Below are positions 37,619 through 38,626 of a DNA stretch of 38,626 nucleotides, piece by piece; position 1 is the stretch's first letter; each line of letters starts with the position of its first letter. The stretch comes from Paulinella micropora (Eukaryota; Cercozoa; Imbricatea; Euglyphida). The position numbers and the translations under genes were made by a program. Where the stretch lies: the NCBI GenBank assembly GCA_009731375.1, contig BJOX01000258.1, forward strand, positions 558,523 through 597,148, in the 5' to 3' direction. Below the pieces are notes generated by a model. The model saw only the letters and a program-made list of their open reading frames with translations, did no database searches and was not told the origin of the DNA.

Positions 37619-37902
37619 CTAACCCAACTCACCCCAATCACGTAATCATAATAAGGAGTGGTTGTCTCCTCTTGCAGTGACACGCTCACCGAGCCCTGTA
37701 ACACCCCCTGCTCCTTCCAGTCCTACTGATAACCATTCAGACGTCGACTCAGACTAGGAATAGTAAGAAAAAAAAAATAGTATTAATATTAATAAAAAAA
37801 ATTATAGTATTAATATTAATAACTAATAGTACTGCACGGCCGGACGATATTAATACCAAATATTAATGTATTAATAAAAAATATATATATTAAGAAAAAA
37901 AA

Positions 37903-38121
37903 TGTGGACATCACCCCCCGAATTATCCGGTAAAAAACTTATTTATAGATTTCGTCTGGCCGGACATGTCTCAAATGCCAATTTGATCCTGATCTTTTGG
38001 CGGCTTTTTGTCTTTGCGTCACTGAGCTAATATATAGAGACATCATTCTCTTTTTTTGAGGACTGTGTTTGGTTATATTACCGACTTACTCTTCCATTGA
38101 GCTATCGTTGGGGATAGTACA
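37903..38121 (+). repeat. Third LTR, inverted; 5' LTR of a presumed second element
   Basis: This 219-bp copy reads from TGTGGACATC to GGATAGTACA on the plus strand. Followed by the same leader (38122-38626), it looks like the 5' end of a rightward element head-to-head with the first. It has the same three bases as the 35961 LTR at the sites where the 25927 LTR differs. Confidence 0.9.
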
Positions 38122-38281
38122 TTTGGAGTCCATAGCTAAAGGCTGATTTCTTTTCTGATCTGTCATACAGACATCAGATAAGCACAAATTTATTTTTCGC
38201 TGATCTGTCCCACAGACATCAGACGAAAACAAACACTCCTACTCATCCTCAAACAAAAAAACTTACAAACAAGCGATCAAT

Positions 38282-38581
38282 TTGTCACAAGCTGGCATAA
38301 CCTTTAGCCCTTGTGCACATTTGGCTTCTGTGTGCTCTTCTACAAGACACCAGATCACACCTACTCCACTCCCTCTTGCTGCTTGCATAAAGCCAAGTAG
38401 GACAAGTGCGAAACAAACATCAGACAAACACACAGACAGAGAAAAAACGAGCAAAGCACTCCCACTCTCTGTTCTGAACCATTTTGCTTGCATTTTCTCG
38501 GCAGAAACCAGAGGAGATTACACTGGCATCTCTCACACAAGAGCAAGACAAATATCGAAGCACTGTCCGACGACAGACTGA
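38282..38581 (+). CDS. Possible small leader ORF (99 aa), second copy
   Basis: This is the counterpart of 35501-35800 in the inverted element, with the identical predicted product. See that entry for limits; it lies in the leader downstream of the third LTR. Confidence 0.25.
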   Translation: MSQAGITFSPCAHLASVCSSTRHQITPTPLPLAACIKPSRTSAKQTSDKHTDREKTSKALPLSVLNHFACIFSAETRGDYTGISHTRARQISKHCPTTD

Positions 38582-38626
38582 CTTCTACAAAACAGCTCTT
38601 TTGACCAAACTATCGTTATCTCTGTG

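Larger units (their letters stand above)
37607..38626. repeat. Right arm of large inverted repeat (continues past the window)
   Basis: This is the reverse complement of 35456-36474 and includes exon-like segment, AT-rich stretch, LTR and leader, now reading rightward. Differences from the left arm include one extra A in an A-run, two adjacent changes near 38033, and different loop bases in the two leader stem-loops. By symmetry the gag ATG of this copy would lie near 38756, outside the window. Confidence 0.93.

Overview
The window is nuclear DNA of a eukaryote, probably a repeat-rich animal, although nothing in it fixes the lineage. Very long tri- and tetranucleotide arrays, tailed dispersed repeats, a Ty3/gypsy-type retrotransposon and several N gaps show this. 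No bacterial operon, tRNA or rRNA gene was recognised.

Positions 1-21880 are almost entirely simple-sequence DNA: (GATA)n/(TATC)n, (CATA)n/(TATG)n, (GACA)n, (CA)n, (GA)n, (TTC/GAA)n, (ATT)n, (CTC/CAT)n. Inside it lie short non-repetitive islands that recur many times: a CACGTG-bearing island (4719-5870), a GTCGAC-bearing island in about 20 copies and both orientations (6697-9520), and a GGCCGATGGG island in about 12 copies (11436-15218). There is also a dispersed family with a TATC-type tail (1-205, 5970-6079, 10836-11104), a 405-bp tandem pair (807-1704), a CpG-rich island (3428-3870), and a structured stretch of about 430 bp (11988-12440). A compact pair of tail-to-tail, frameshifted gene remnants sits at 17968-18501.

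Positions 21880-25926 are more ordinary. An AT-rich intergenic stretch is followed by a decayed plus-strand transposase-like gene (23186-25271) and a second plus-strand reading frame (25389-25926). That frame has a homopolymer frameshift and runs straight into an LTR.

Positions 25927-36178 hold a nearly complete minus-strand LTR retrotransposon: 218-bp LTRs differing at 3 sites, a purine tract, a leader, gag and pol. Its order (PR-RT-RNaseH-IN-GPY/F) is Ty3/gypsy, but several parts are unusual. Gag carries a CCCH zinc finger and an RGG tail instead of CCHC knuckles. Gag and pol share one frame, separated by a single UGA in the readthrough context UGA-CUA-G. The protease has DTM where DTG is expected. 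There is a long extra region between PR and RT and a roughly 300-residue extension after the integrase.

From 35456 to the window end there is a large inverted repeat (arms 35456-36474 and 37607-38626+, spacer 1132 bp). It places a second LTR plus leader head-to-head with the first, so a second element probably runs rightward out of the window.
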